Assembly (NCBI GenBank): GCA_903925195.1
Contig: CAIYEO010000009.1
Location: forward strand, 1-30,351
Length of the DNA: 30,351 nt
Direction of reading: 5' to 3'
DNA from: an uncultured Candidatus Saccharibacteria bacterium
GTDB lineage: Bacteria > Patescibacteria > Saccharimonadia > Saccharimonadales > UBA4665
Below are positions 6,370-14,726 of this stretch, one piece after another. The translations under genes were made by a program, and so were the position numbers. The notes beneath the pieces are model-generated. The model was given only the letters and a program-made list of their open reading frames with translations, had not been told where the DNA came from and did no database searches. Each line of letters begins with the position of its first letter. Within the stretch, counting starts at the first letter, position 1.

Positions 6370-9255
6370 TTAAATTTTTGCTATTGATATCTTAATATCT
6401 TTTTCATCAATTTTAACATTTATACTAAAGCTGTCTTTTGGCATTTCGCCATATTTTTCAGTTAAGGTCTCATTTTTAATTTGATTTAGGAAACTTTTTA
6501 TTGAAGCATTTATAGCCTCATCATCGGTTTTTAAATCCATAACAATCCTATCGTCGACTTCAAAACCAGCTTCTTTTCGCGCATTTTGAATATGTCGAAT
6601 TAAATCCCTGGAGATACCTTCACTTCTTAATTCTGGAGTTATCTTAGTATCAAGAGTTACTAGATAATCCTTACCTTTTGTCCAATAAACTTCCTTCACA
6701 TTCAATTCTTCAGCAATCATCCAATCATATTCTTTATGATGTTTCATGATGTGCTCATATTCCTGGTGAATTGTTACTTTTTGTAATGGTTGCCTTACCT
6801 TTAACCCGGCTTTAACTCTTTGAGATAGTCCATCATTAACAGTTGCCAGGACAACATCCATTGACTGGAGAACAGCATCATTTATATAGCTATTTTTTGG
6901 CCAATCCAGTAAATGAACTGATTCACCTCCAGTTAATTTTCGGTATAGTTCATCAGCTAAAAATGGCGTAAATGGTGCTATTATTAACGACAATTGGACT
7001 AGTACGTAATGCAGAGTCTTGTAGGCATCTTCTTTATCGCTATCATTGTCACTTTTCCAGAATCTTTTGCGACTTCTTCTAACATACCAATTACTAGCAT
7101 CTTCAATAAATGGTAGGATTAATTTCATAGATGATGTAATGTCATAATTTTTCATATGCTCATTAACTTGATTAGACAGTTGATTCACTCTAGATACAAT
7201 CCATTGATCAAGTACATTTTCTAATTCTTCACCCGGATCAACTACACTGCCATTCCATTGCCAATTATCTACTTCTGCATAAAGGGTGAAGAAATCATAC
7301 ATGTTCCATATCATATTCAATTTTCTGGAAACGTCAGCGACTTCTCGGTCATTTAGAGCAAAATCTTCACCATTTAATAGTGGTGATTGTAGCAATAAGA
7401 ATCGGAAGCTATCTGCCCCATACTTATCCATGAGCTCAATTGGGTCAGTATAGTTTTTAAGTTTCTTACTTAATTTTTTACCATCTGAAGCATTAATAAA
7501 TCCAGTACAGATAAGATTTTTAAAAGGAGATTGCCCAAACAATCCTACATTCACAGCAGTCAATGCGTAGAACCATCCTCTGGTCTGATCAATAGCTTCG
7601 ATTATAAAGTCTGCTGGAAAACTTTGTTCAAATTTAGCAACATTTTCAAATGGATAATGGAATTGAGCAAACGGCATGCTTCCACTTTCAAACCAGCAAT
7701 CCAGCACCTTACCAATATGCTCCATGACTACTCCATCAAGTTCAAACTTGATATTCATAACATTAGGCAGATGGTAATCTTGTAATTTTTTACCCGTTAG
7801 CTTTTCAAATTCCTGATAAGAACCTATTACTTTGATAACTTCAGTTCCATCTGGACGATTACCTTTCCAAACAGGTATTGGAGTAGCCCAGTATCTGTCT
7901 CTGGATATATTCCAGTCAGGTGCAGTTTCGATAATATTCTTAAAACGGCCATCTCGTAAATTTTTAGGTGTCCAAGATGTTTTATCTGTTGATTCTAGCA
8001 TTTCTGACTTCTGACCCTGTATGTCCATGAACCAACTAGGATGAGCCCTGTACATAAGCTTGGACCCGCATCTATGACAATGCGGATAGTCATGCTGGAT
8101 ATATTCAACCTTCAAAGCCTTGCCTTCAGCCACTAATGTTTTGGCGATCTCTTTATTAACTTCCCAAATATTTTTTTCTTGCCAACGACCGGAAGTATAG
8201 AATCCGTTTTCATCTACTATAGATACAATTGGAATACCGTGTTTTTTACACAAATCATAGTCTGCCTCACCATAGGCAGGCGCTTCATGAACTATACCTG
8301 TTCCGTCACTAGCAGTTACGAAATCTGAGGATAATATTAAATGAGAATTCGGACCATGATTTTCAAATAATGGTACGTATTTTTTTCCAACAAGTTCTTT
8401 GCCGGTTACTGTTTTAAGTATCTCATATTCTAATGCTTGGTGTTTTTCGTTGGTTAAAACTTTTTTTACTGCTTCTTCAGCAATATATATTTTTTTGCCG
8501 TCGTGTTCTACTAGGCAATAATTGATATCTTCATTAACCGCTAGAGCAACGTTAGCTGGTAATGTCCATGGAGTAGTCGTCCATGCTAATAAGTATTCTT
8601 CACTATCTTCAAGTTTAAAATATACGTAAAGACTTGGGTCAGTATCTACTTGATAGCTGTTTTCCATAGCAACTTCACTTTTAGAAATTGGTGTCGCATC
8701 TTGCGTGCAATAGATTAATATTTTTTCACCTTCGTAAATTTTTCCTTTTTCATATAGATTCTTAAAAGCCCACCAAACACTTTCCATATAGTCTTTGTCC
8801 ATAGTCTTATAGGCATTCTTAAATTCAACCCAACGACCTATTCGATCAATAGTATCTTCCCATTCAGTTCCGGTTTTAACCATAGCTTTTCTACAAGCAT
8901 CAACGTAGTCAGAAATTGAAATCTTAACTCCTATTTCCTTTTTGTTAGTGATACCTAGAGTTTTTTCAACATATACTTCAGCTGGTAATCCGTGACAATC
9001 CCATCCCCAACGTCTTTCGACTCTCTTACCATTCATTGTCTGGTATCTTGCAACGGCGTCCTTTACAGTAGAAATCAATAGATGGCCGTGATGAGGCTTA
9101 CCGGTCAAAAATGGTGGGCCATCATAGAACACCCATGAATCTGATTCTGGACGATTAGAAATAGATTTTTCAAAAGTATTATTCTTTTTCCAAACCTCTA
9201 TTAAGTCTTTCTCGTATTCAACTACTTTTCTTCTAGAGCCTTTTTTATACTTCAT
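6370..9255 (-). CDS. ileS: Isoleucyl-tRNA synthetase, eukaryote-like (type 2) form
   Basis: Charges tRNA-Ile and edits misactivated valine. The 961-aa class I synthetase has its HIGH motif as HHGH (55-58) within YDGPPFLTGKPHHGHLL. The editing domain shows TTTPWTLPAN (226-235) and GTGIVHEAPAYGEAD (318-332), and the KMSKS loop reads KLSKK (594-598), followed by an anticodon-binding domain. The YDGPPF..G.PHHGH context and GWDCHGLPAE resemble eukaryotic and archaeal IleRS and the bacterial mupirocin-insensitive type rather than E. coli IleS. There is no C-terminal zinc finger of the E. coli kind. It is a single-gene unit governed by a T-box leader. The start at 9255 overlaps the stop of a tiny upstream reading frame. 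Confidence 0.96.
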   Translation of the reverse strand: MKYKKGSRRKVVEYEKDLIEVWKKNNTFEKSISNRPESDSWVFYDGPPFLTGKPHHGHLLISTVKDAVARYQTMNGKRVERRWGWDCHGLPAEVYVEKTLGITNKKEIGVKISISDYVDACRKAMVKTGTEWEDTIDRIGRWVEFKNAYKTMDKDYMESVWWAFKNLYEKGKIYEGEKILIYCTQDATPISKSEVAMENSYQVDTDPSLYVYFKLEDSEEYLLAWTTTPWTLPANVALAVNEDINYCLVEHDGKKIYIAEEAVKKVLTNEKHQALEYEILKTVTGKELVGKKYVPLFENHGPNSHLILSSDFVTASDGTGIVHEAPAYGEADYDLCKKHGIPIVSIVDENGFYTSGRWQEKNIWEVNKEIAKTLVAEGKALKVEYIQHDYPHCHRCGSKLMYRAHPSWFMDIQGQKSEMLESTDKTSWTPKNLRDGRFKNIIETAPDWNISRDRYWATPIPVWKGNRPDGTEVIKVIGSYQEFEKLTGKKLQDYHLPNVMNIKFELDGVVMEHIGKVLDCWFESGSMPFAQFHYPFENVAKFEQSFPADFIIEAIDQTRGWFYALTAVNVGLFGQSPFKNLICTGFINASDGKKLSKKLKNYTDPIELMDKYGADSFRFLLLQSPLLNGEDFALNDREVADVSRKLNMIWNMYDFFTLYAEVDNWQWNGSVVDPGEELENVLDQWIVSRVNQLSNQVNEHMKNYDITSSMKLILPFIEDASNWYVRRSRKRFWKSDNDSDKEDAYKTLHYVLVQLSLIIAPFTPFLADELYRKLTGGESVHLLDWPKNSYINDAVLQSMDVVLATVNDGLSQRVKAGLKVRQPLQKVTIHQEYEHIMKHHKEYDWMIAEELNVKEVYWTKGKDYLVTLDTKITPELRSEGISRDLIRHIQNARKEAGFEVDDRIVMDLKTDDEAINASIKSFLNQIKNETLTEKYGEMPKDSFSINVKIDEKDIKISIAKI

Positions 9256-9266
9256 ACTAATATCAT
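9252..9266 (-). other. Four-codon upstream ORF (Met-Ile-Leu-Val) overlapping the ileS start
   Basis: After the AAAGG at 9271-9275 the first AUG is not that of ileS. It opens a frame of AUG AUA UUA GUA UGA, whose UGA overlaps the ileS AUG as AUGA. The AAAGG is 4 nt from this AUG and 15 nt from the ileS AUG, so ribosomes may enter here and restart at ileS. It encodes only branched-chain residues after Met. It may be a coincidence of AT-rich sequence. Confidence 0.3.
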
Positions 9267-9290
9267 ATTACCTTTTATAATTAAAAAGTC

Positions 9291-9453
9291 ATCTACTTTT
9301 ATAGTTGGAGCCCTTATTAATAAGGGCGGTACCATCCAACAGTAAAAGAGATGACTCTTTTTGACTTAATTAATTGCTATAACGGGCATATCCGGTAGGT
9401 TCTAATCTGAATAAACATTTCTTCCTACTGCTTTCACGGCTGATTACCGTTAT
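9291..9453 (-). promoter_or_regulatory. T-box riboswitch controlling ileS
   Basis: The antiterminator-type element is textbook. Helix A1 is GTTGGA (9335-9340) with TCCAAC (9304-9309). The 7-nt bulge is TGGTACC (9328-9334). Helix A2 is formed by GCCCTTATTAATAAGGGC (9310-9327). The bulge's UGGU would pair with tRNA ACCA, matching the A73 discriminator of tRNA-Ile. Upstream, ACGG-UAAUCAG-CCGU (9436-9450) is a small hairpin whose loop holds the Ile codon AUC followed by A, like the ultrashort stem I of actinobacterial ileS T-boxes. A second helix is GUAGG (9424-9428) with CCUAC (9395-9399). A competing fold pairs ATAACGG (9447-9453) with CCGTTAT (9379-9385). Output could be a weak U-tailed hairpin (AAAAGT...ACTTTT) or masking of the AAAGG site by CUCUUUUA (9343-9350). 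Confidence 0.85.
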
Positions 9454-9481
9454 TTTGCTATTTACAAAACGCATTTACCAA

Positions 9482-9487
9482 ATTGTA
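9482..9487 (-). promoter_or_regulatory. -10 box for the ileS leader transcript
   Basis: TACAAT lies between the thioredoxin-like gene and the T-box, about 30 nt before the first leader helix. The -35 region (about 9505-9510) is poor, so this promoter is tentative. The leader would be about 220 nt long. Confidence 0.4.
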
Positions 9488-9525
9488 CCCGTTAACTGTA
9501 ACCTAAATAGTGACTTTATGCAACG

Positions 9526-9789
9526 CTACCTGGCGTATGAAGCCACTTCATCCATCGTTGGAAACATCGCTCCAGTCCAATAATTAATCAAAGTAAGCCG
9601 ATCATCAACCACTAATATCGTCGGAAAACTCATAATGCCATAGATGTTCGCCTTACTAATCCCATCCTGACTATCGCATTCGATCATATCAATGTTCAGA
9701 TCAGGATGGAATTTTTTTAGTTGGTTAGCGTACTCTTCAGTGAGTCTTCCGTGATCAGATTTTGACCTATATAGAATAATTATCTTCAT
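9526..9789 (-). CDS. Thioredoxin-fold protein lacking the CxxC motif
   Basis: A small 87-aa protein with the beta-alpha-beta start of a thioredoxin or glutaredoxin (MKIIILYRSKSDHG). It has a cis-Pro loop SFPTILVVDD (about 54-63) and a C-terminal strand and helix (LINYWTGAMFPTMDEV). The position where thioredoxins carry CxxC reads SKSDHGR, so no redox disulfide is available; its only Cys lies mid-protein in MIECDSQ. It follows nrdJ by 35 nt in the same direction, the place where a thioredoxin or NrdH-like reductant of ribonucleotide reductase would be expected. It may be a non-redox structural partner or a degenerated relative. No clear Shine-Dalgarno sequence was seen. Confidence 0.7.
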   Translation of the reverse strand: MKIIILYRSKSDHGRLTEEYANQLKKFHPDLNIDMIECDSQDGISKANIYGIMSFPTILVVDDRLTLINYWTGAMFPTMDEVASYAR

Positions 9790-9824
9790 AACTATACTAA
9801 CTTTAACATAACCGTAATTATTAT

Positions 9825-12584
9825 CTAACTACAGCCTGTGGTTGAGCCACAACTACTACATACATAGCAGCTACCAGCGCGCTGGGTTTGATTGCCACAG
9901 TTATAGCAAATCGGTGCTGCGTCGTCTTTTATAGCCTTATCAGCTGTCATTGCCTCTGCCTTATTGGATAGTTCAGTTTTGACTGATTCTTTAGTTATCG
10001 CCACTTCTTCATGAACTTTTTGTTCTTCCAATAGTGATGTTTGCTCCTCGGGCATGTCATCAAAAGATGCTAGGCCTAGTTCTAGCTGATCATCAAAGGA
10101 TAAATAGGTTAAAGCTAGTCTTCGAGCTATAAAGTCCACTAACGATGAAGCAGTTCTTATTTCAGCATCATCAGTGATACCAGAAGGCGCAAATGATGTA
10201 TTAAGGAATGACTTAATGTAGCTTTTTAATGGCACGCCATATTGAAGTCCATGACTAACAGATATTGCAAAAGCGTCCATTATTCCCCTAAGAGTAGATC
10301 CATGCTTAGAAAAGTTTACAAATAACTCGCCAGGATTACCGTCGTTATATTCGCCAACAGTTATATAGCCGTGACTATCTGCGACAGTAAATGAGAAAGT
10401 CTTTGCAGTTCTGATCTTAGGTAGCTCTTTTCTGACTGCTCCCTTAAGAACAATAACTTCCTGAGCTTTTTCTTTTGGTAAAGTAGATTCCTCTTCATTG
10501 GTTTCTTTTTTAGCCATAGACAAAGGCTGACCAACCTTACAATTATCTCTATAGATAGCTACTGCTTTAAGTCCCATTTTCCAAGAATCAATATGCAATT
10601 GCTCTACTTCCTCTACAGTCACTTCTTCTGGTAGATTAACAGTTTTACTAATTGCGCCAGATAGAAATGGTTGCACAGCAGCCATCATCTTCACATGTCC
10701 CGAATAGTGAATGGCATTATCTCCCATAGAGCATGCAAACACGTTTTCATGCTCTTTCTTGAGGCCTGGTGCTCCAAGTATTGTTTTTTCGATATCTATA
10801 TATTTAACGATATCTTCAATTTGCTTCTTAGAATATCCCATTACTCTTAATGCTCTTGGAATCGTTTGGTTAACAATATACATATTGCCGCCACCGACTA
10901 ATTTCTTAACCTTTACAAGACCAAGATCTGGTTCAATTCCAGTAGTATCACAGTCCATCATTAGTCCAATAGTTCCAGTTGGCGCCAATAAGGTAGCCTG
11001 AGAGTTCCTAACACCATACAGGTTAGATAACTCTATAGCATCATCCCATGAACTCTGTGCAGCATTTAATAGGTCTTCGGCGACTAAATTAGCATTAATA
11101 TTGCTAACTTCATCCCGATGCATCTTAAGTACATTAAGCATTGCTTGCCTGTCCTTGTTAAAACCTGAAAATGTACCTACTCGATTTGCTATTTTGGCAC
11201 TAACAGCATAAGCATGACCAGTCATGACAGCAGTTATAGCTGCAGCTTGAGATCTTCCTTCGTCTGAATCATATGGCAATCCTTGAGCCATAAGCATAGC
11301 GCCTAGATTAGCGTAACCAAGTCCAAGTTCCCTATAGGCTTTAGCATTCTTAGTAATTTTTTCAGTTGGATAGCTCGAGTAGCCAACTAAAATTTCTTGA
11401 GAAGTAAACATTATTTCTACAGTGTGTTTAAACGATTCAACATCGAAACTTCCATCGTCATTTAAGTAATGCAATAAATTAATTGAAGATAAGTTACAGG
11501 CTGAATTATCTAGGTGCATGTATTCGCTACAAGGATTAGATCCGTTAATTCGTCCAGCATTCGGAGTTGTGTGCCATTTATTTACCGTAGTATCGAATTG
11601 CATACCTGGATCTGCGCACTCCCAGGTAGCTTCAGATATTTGTCGGAATAATTCTCTAGCTTTAACAACTTTAACTGCTTTACCATCCTTAACAGCTCTT
11701 AATTCCCAATCATCATCAGCTTCAACAGCTTTCATGAAATCATCAGTTACTCTTACAGAGTTATTTGCATTTTGATATTGAACGCTAAATGAATCTTTTC
11801 CATCTAGGTCCATAGAAAAACCATTCTCTTTTAGAACTCTGGCTTTTCTTTCTTCGATTGCTTTACACCAAATAAATTCCTCAATATCTGGATGATCTGA
11901 ATTAAGTATCACCATTTTAGCTGCCCGGCGAGTCTTGCCACCGCTTTTTATTGCTCCAGCTGATGAATCAGCACCACGCATAAAGCTTAATGGGCCAGAA
12001 GCTGTACCTGCACTTTTACCAAGTGATTCAACGGATGAACGGATACCGCTTAGATTAATACCAGAGCCGGAACCTCCCTTGAAAATTAAGCCTTCTTCAA
12101 CATACCAATTCAAAATAGCCGGCATGGTGTCTTCGATACCAAGAATAAAACAAGCGCTGGCTTGTTGAGTTCTTTCAGGAGCGCCGATATTAAACCAGAC
12201 TGGTGAATTAAAAGCTGCTCTTTGTGTAGCTAGTATGAACTTAAGTTCTTCTCTAAAATTCTCGACTTCATCTTCATTTTCAAAATATCCTTCTTGAAAA
12301 CCTTGTCGTGCAATTGTGTCTGCCACTCTATCAATAAGATCTTTTAAAGATGTTTCTCTTTCTGGTGAACCAGGTGTTCCACAGAAATATTTTTGCGCCA
12401 CGATATTGATAGCGTTAAGCGACCAATTCTCTGGAAATTCGACATTTCTTTGCTCGAATACAGGCTTATTGCTAAATGGATTCACGATTAAGGAATCGTG
12501 TTTTTTCCATTTTAGCTTATCATAAGCTTTAGTTTTTGGTTGAGTAAAGAGCCTCTCAACCTGTAGGCCTGTTGTTTGTCCCAT
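9825..12584 (-). CDS. nrdJ: Adenosylcobalamin-dependent (class II) ribonucleoside-diphosphate reductase
   Basis: Makes deoxyribonucleotides using a thiyl radical generated from adenosylcobalamin, without oxygen. The 919-aa protein shows FNSPVWFNIG (125-134), the first redox Cys in QQASACFILG (145) and the glycine-rich FKGGSGSGINLSGIRSS. The active-site segment NPCSEYMHLDNSACNLSS supplies Asn350, Cys352, Glu354 and the second redox Cys363. The tail (893-918) carries CYNC, CYVCSSC and a terminal GCS, giving the zinc-ribbon and shuttle cysteines typical of long NrdJ proteins. A GAGGG lies 4 nt before the ATG. It sits downstream of nrdR with a structured leader in between. Dependence on corrinoid implies uptake from a host or community, since no B12 synthesis gene is visible here. 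Confidence 0.96.
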   Translation of the reverse strand: MGQTTGLQVERLFTQPKTKAYDKLKWKKHDSLIVNPFSNKPVFEQRNVEFPENWSLNAINIVAQKYFCGTPGSPERETSLKDLIDRVADTIARQGFQEGYFENEDEVENFREELKFILATQRAAFNSPVWFNIGAPERTQQASACFILGIEDTMPAILNWYVEEGLIFKGGSGSGINLSGIRSSVESLGKSAGTASGPLSFMRGADSSAGAIKSGGKTRRAAKMVILNSDHPDIEEFIWCKAIEERKARVLKENGFSMDLDGKDSFSVQYQNANNSVRVTDDFMKAVEADDDWELRAVKDGKAVKVVKARELFRQISEATWECADPGMQFDTTVNKWHTTPNAGRINGSNPCSEYMHLDNSACNLSSINLLHYLNDDGSFDVESFKHTVEIMFTSQEILVGYSSYPTEKITKNAKAYRELGLGYANLGAMLMAQGLPYDSDEGRSQAAAITAVMTGHAYAVSAKIANRVGTFSGFNKDRQAMLNVLKMHRDEVSNINANLVAEDLLNAAQSSWDDAIELSNLYGVRNSQATLLAPTGTIGLMMDCDTTGIEPDLGLVKVKKLVGGGNMYIVNQTIPRALRVMGYSKKQIEDIVKYIDIEKTILGAPGLKKEHENVFACSMGDNAIHYSGHVKMMAAVQPFLSGAISKTVNLPEEVTVEEVEQLHIDSWKMGLKAVAIYRDNCKVGQPLSMAKKETNEEESTLPKEKAQEVIVLKGAVRKELPKIRTAKTFSFTVADSHGYITVGEYNDGNPGELFVNFSKHGSTLRGIMDAFAISVSHGLQYGVPLKSYIKSFLNTSFAPSGITDDAEIRTASSLVDFIARRLALTYLSFDDQLELGLASFDDMPEEQTSLLEEQKVHEEVAITKESVKTELSNKAEAMTADKAIKDDAAPICYNCGNQTQRAGSCYVCSSCGSTTGCS

Positions 12585-12624
12585 AATACCCTCGCTTCGT
12601 TATGGTTATTGTTGTGTTTTTGTT

Positions 12625-12720
12625 AGAGTCATCTGATAGTCTCCCTATCTCAGCTCCCCAGAATTATTCAAGTGCTTTAAATAGCCTGGGGAGCTCCCAA
12701 AATAATTTAGGATATACTCT
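12625..12720 (-). promoter_or_regulatory. Structured RNA leader upstream of nrdJ
   Basis: The 140-nt gap before nrdJ is locally GC-rich and folds well on the coding strand. A long hairpin pairs AGCTCCCCAG (12686-12695) with CTGGGGAGCT (12652-12661), a perfect 10-bp stem with a 24-nt loop. A second hairpin pairs GATAG (12645-12649) with CTATC (12635-12639) around GGAGA. AGAGT (12716-12720) and ACTCT (12625-12629) could close both into a three-way junction. No U-run follows, so it is not a simple terminator. A cis-regulatory 'nrdJ motif' RNA upstream of class II reductase genes is known from metagenomes and this may be a member, but I could not compare sequences. The B12 box is absent. Confidence 0.5.
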
Positions 12721-12724
12721 TTTT

Positions 12725-13186
12725 TTATTTTTTATTACGTTGACGGATCAGTGAAAGCTCTTTTTCAAAGCCTGCGATATTAGTAAAGCGCTTATATACA
12801 CTTGCAAATCTTACATAAGCTACTTCGTCCAAGCTAGCTAGATGGTCCATAGCCGTGTCGCCAATCTTAGAAACACTAATTTCCTGCTCGCCGATAGAAT
12901 ATAGGTCATGCTCAATATTGGCAACTAGTTTATCTAATTGCACGCTAGAAATCGATGTTTTGTCGCACGCTCTTAAGAGTCCAGCAATTAGTTTGTCCCT
13001 ATTATAGATCTCTCTTTTTGAGTTATTTTTTATAACAACTATTTGAGGTCTCTCGACTCTTTCGTAAGTCGTAAATCTAAACTGACAATTAGTACATAAT
13101 CGTCGTCGTCTTATTGATTCACCGTCAGCAACATCCCTTGATTCGATTACTTTTGTATCAGCTTCTTGGCATTGACTACATCGCAT
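12725..13186 (-). CDS. nrdR: Transcriptional repressor NrdR
   Basis: Represses ribonucleotide reductase genes by sensing ATP/dATP. The 153-aa protein has an N-terminal zinc ribbon (Cys3, Cys6, Cys31, Cys34) with the Arg run SIRRRRLCTNC, then an ATP-cone from about residue 46 (VVIKNNSKREIYNRDKL) to the DEVAYVRFASVYK segment. I start it at the ATG at 13186, which has AGGAGG (13195-13200) 8 nt upstream. A GTG at 13195 in the same frame overlaps that ribosome binding site and is unlikely to be used. It is followed by nrdJ, its expected target. Confidence 0.96.
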   Translation of the reverse strand: MRCSQCQEADTKVIESRDVADGESIRRRRLCTNCQFRFTTYERVERPQIVVIKNNSKREIYNRDKLIAGLLRACDKTSISSVQLDKLVANIEHDLYSIGEQEISVSKIGDTAMDHLASLDEVAYVRFASVYKRFTNIAGFEKELSLIRQRNKK

Positions 13187-13234
13187 TTTGCACACCTCCT
13201 TTATTCAACCTAAAAGTGCTAACACTGTATTTAT

Positions 13235-13290
13235 TAGCTATATATAGTGTCTATACAACTAATCATAGCCCCACCTTTAGCGTTTTGCAA
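13235..13290 (-). promoter_or_regulatory. nrdR promoter with NrdR-box-like operator
   Basis: TTGCAA (13285-13290), a 17-nt spacer and TATGAT (13262-13267) form a good promoter. Just downstream, ACACTATATATAGCTA (13235-13250) matches the first 13 positions of the NrdR-box consensus (ACACWATATATWGTGT). A second half-site ends in ATACAGTGT (13222-13230). The spacing between the two is not the usual 15-16 bp gap. Autoregulation, and control of nrdJ by read-through, would follow. Confidence 0.5.
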
Positions 13291-13329
13291 ATTAATTTTA
13301 TTGTATTTTTTAGTACAATAACACTTATA

Positions 13330-14625
13330 CTAATCTGTTAAAATATTGTCGTCGTCGTTATTCTTTTTTCTATTTCTCAGTCTTCGTAAAAATGATGGCT
13401 TTTCAAGCTCTTCTTCCGGCAATCTATTGGTATCATATTCAGTATTATCGGTCTGTGCGGCAGATTCATTATCCATGCTCCAGATATTTGGCATATTATC
13501 ATTATGGAAATCATTATGTTGATCTTCTTTTTCTTTTTCCAGGTTCATATCTATTCCAGAAATAATTTCTTCTGGCTTACCTTCTGCTAATTTATTAGCA
13601 ACTTCATCATCTTCGTCTTTTATATATTCGTTTTGTAATTCTTTCTTTTCTTCATGTCGATTCGAAAAGTAAGATGCGTCAAATCCTGTAGCAACTACAG
13701 TAATAATAACTTCGTCTTCAAGATCATTGTCTACAGTAGCACCGAAGATAATATTCGCATCTGGATCAGAAGCGTTAGTAATAAGTTCTGCGGCTGCATT
13801 AATCTCATGCATAGTTAAGTCACTACCGCCAATTACGTTAAATAGAATACCTCGCGCTCCATCAATTGAAACCTCTAATAAAGGTGACTCAATTGCTTGT
13901 TGAGCTGCTGTTACGGCTCTATTTTCACCAGCTGCTCTACCTATTCCCATTAGAGCTGAACCTGCATTTTTCATAACTGACTTAACATCTGCAAAATCTA
14001 GGTTAATTAAGCCGTGTACTGTTATTAAGTCAGATATTCCCTGAACTCCTTGTCTTAATACATCGTCTGCAACCTTAAAGGCTTCCATTAAAGGAGTTTG
14101 TCTGTCTATAGTTTGCAATAATCTATCATTAGGAATAATAATTAAGGTATCTACAGAATCACGTAACTGATCTATGCATTTTTCTGCATTACGTCTTCGC
14201 TTGTCGCCCTCAAAAGCAAATGGTCTTGTCGCAAAGCCAACAACTAGTGCACCACTATCGTGTGCAGCTTTAGCAACTATTGGACCCGCACCACTACCAG
14301 TTCCACCACCAGCTCCTATAGTCACAAACACCATGTCTGCTCCGTCAATTGCTTTCTTAATGTCTTCGATAGATTCCTCGGCTGCTTTTTCTCCAACCGA
14401 AGGATCAGCTCCTGAACCTAGTCCTCTAGTTGTCTCTTTTCCGATATGTATTTTTTCTGCTGCTTTAGAGTGATGAAGAGCCTGGCCGTCGGTATTAACT
14501 GCCATAAATTCTACGCCCTTAACTCCAGATTCAACCATTCTGTTGACTGCAGCACCTCCAGCACCTCCTACGCCAATAACTTTAATTCTTGCAAACGTTT
14601 CAATGGCCGGTTCTACTTGTGGCAT
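13330..14625 (-). CDS. ftsZ: Cell division protein FtsZ
   Basis: Tubulin-like GTPase that forms the Z-ring at midcell. The 431-aa protein has [13 protein letters not shown] near residue 18, the tubulin signature GGGTGSG (106-112) and the T7 catalytic loop NLDFADV (208-214). A long acidic linker leads to a C-terminal peptide [12 protein letters not shown] (410-421), which should bind FtsA. The last residues [10 protein letters not shown] extend beyond that peptide. A GAGGG sits 7 nt before the ATG. ftsA is directly upstream, but ftsZ also has its own promoter in the 101-nt gap. Confidence 0.97.
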   Translation of the reverse strand: MPQVEPAIETFARIKVIGVGGAGGAAVNRMVESGVKGVEFMAVNTDGQALHHSKAAEKIHIGKETTRGLGSGADPSVGEKAAEESIEDIKKAIDGADMVFVTIGAGGGTGSGAGPIVAKAAHDSGALVVGFATRPFAFEGDKRRRNAEKCIDQLRDSVDTLIIIPNDRLLQTIDRQTPLMEAFKVADDVLRQGVQGISDLITVHGLINLDFADVKSVMKNAGSALMGIGRAAGENRAVTAAQQAIESPLLEVSIDGARGILFNVIGGSDLTMHEINAAAELITNASDPDANIIFGATVDNDLEDEVIITVVATGFDASYFSNRHEEKKELQNEYIKDEDDEVANKLAEGKPEEIISGIDMNLEKEKEDQHNDFHNDNMPNIWSMDNESAAQTDNTEYDTNRLPEEELEKPSFLRRLRNRKKNNDDDNILTD

Positions 14626-14663
14626 CTTATAACCCTCTTCTTTATTAAGATATTTATAATTTT

Positions 14664-14692
14664 AGTATACGATAGTTATCGGCTACTTTCAA
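14664..14692 (-). promoter_or_regulatory. ftsZ promoter
   Basis: TTGAAA (14687-14692), a 17-nt spacer and TATACT (14664-14669), each matching five of six consensus positions. This lets ftsZ be expressed above ftsA, giving the excess of FtsZ normally needed. The leader would be about 30 nt. Confidence 0.75.
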
Positions 14693-14726
14693 TAAGGATC
14701 CAAAATGTTATACAGCAATCTTCATG

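Noticed and set aside
12585..12720. Cobalamin or TPP riboswitch before nrdJ (GCTGAGA resembles a TPP motif)
   Set aside because: The B12 box is absent, and the other TPP elements (CTGATCTGGATAATGCC-like region) are missing. Only a general structured leader can be supported.
13291..13329. Terminator after ftsZ (TTGTA...TACAA hairpin)
   Set aside because: The stem has only five AT-rich pairs and no uninterrupted U-run follows.
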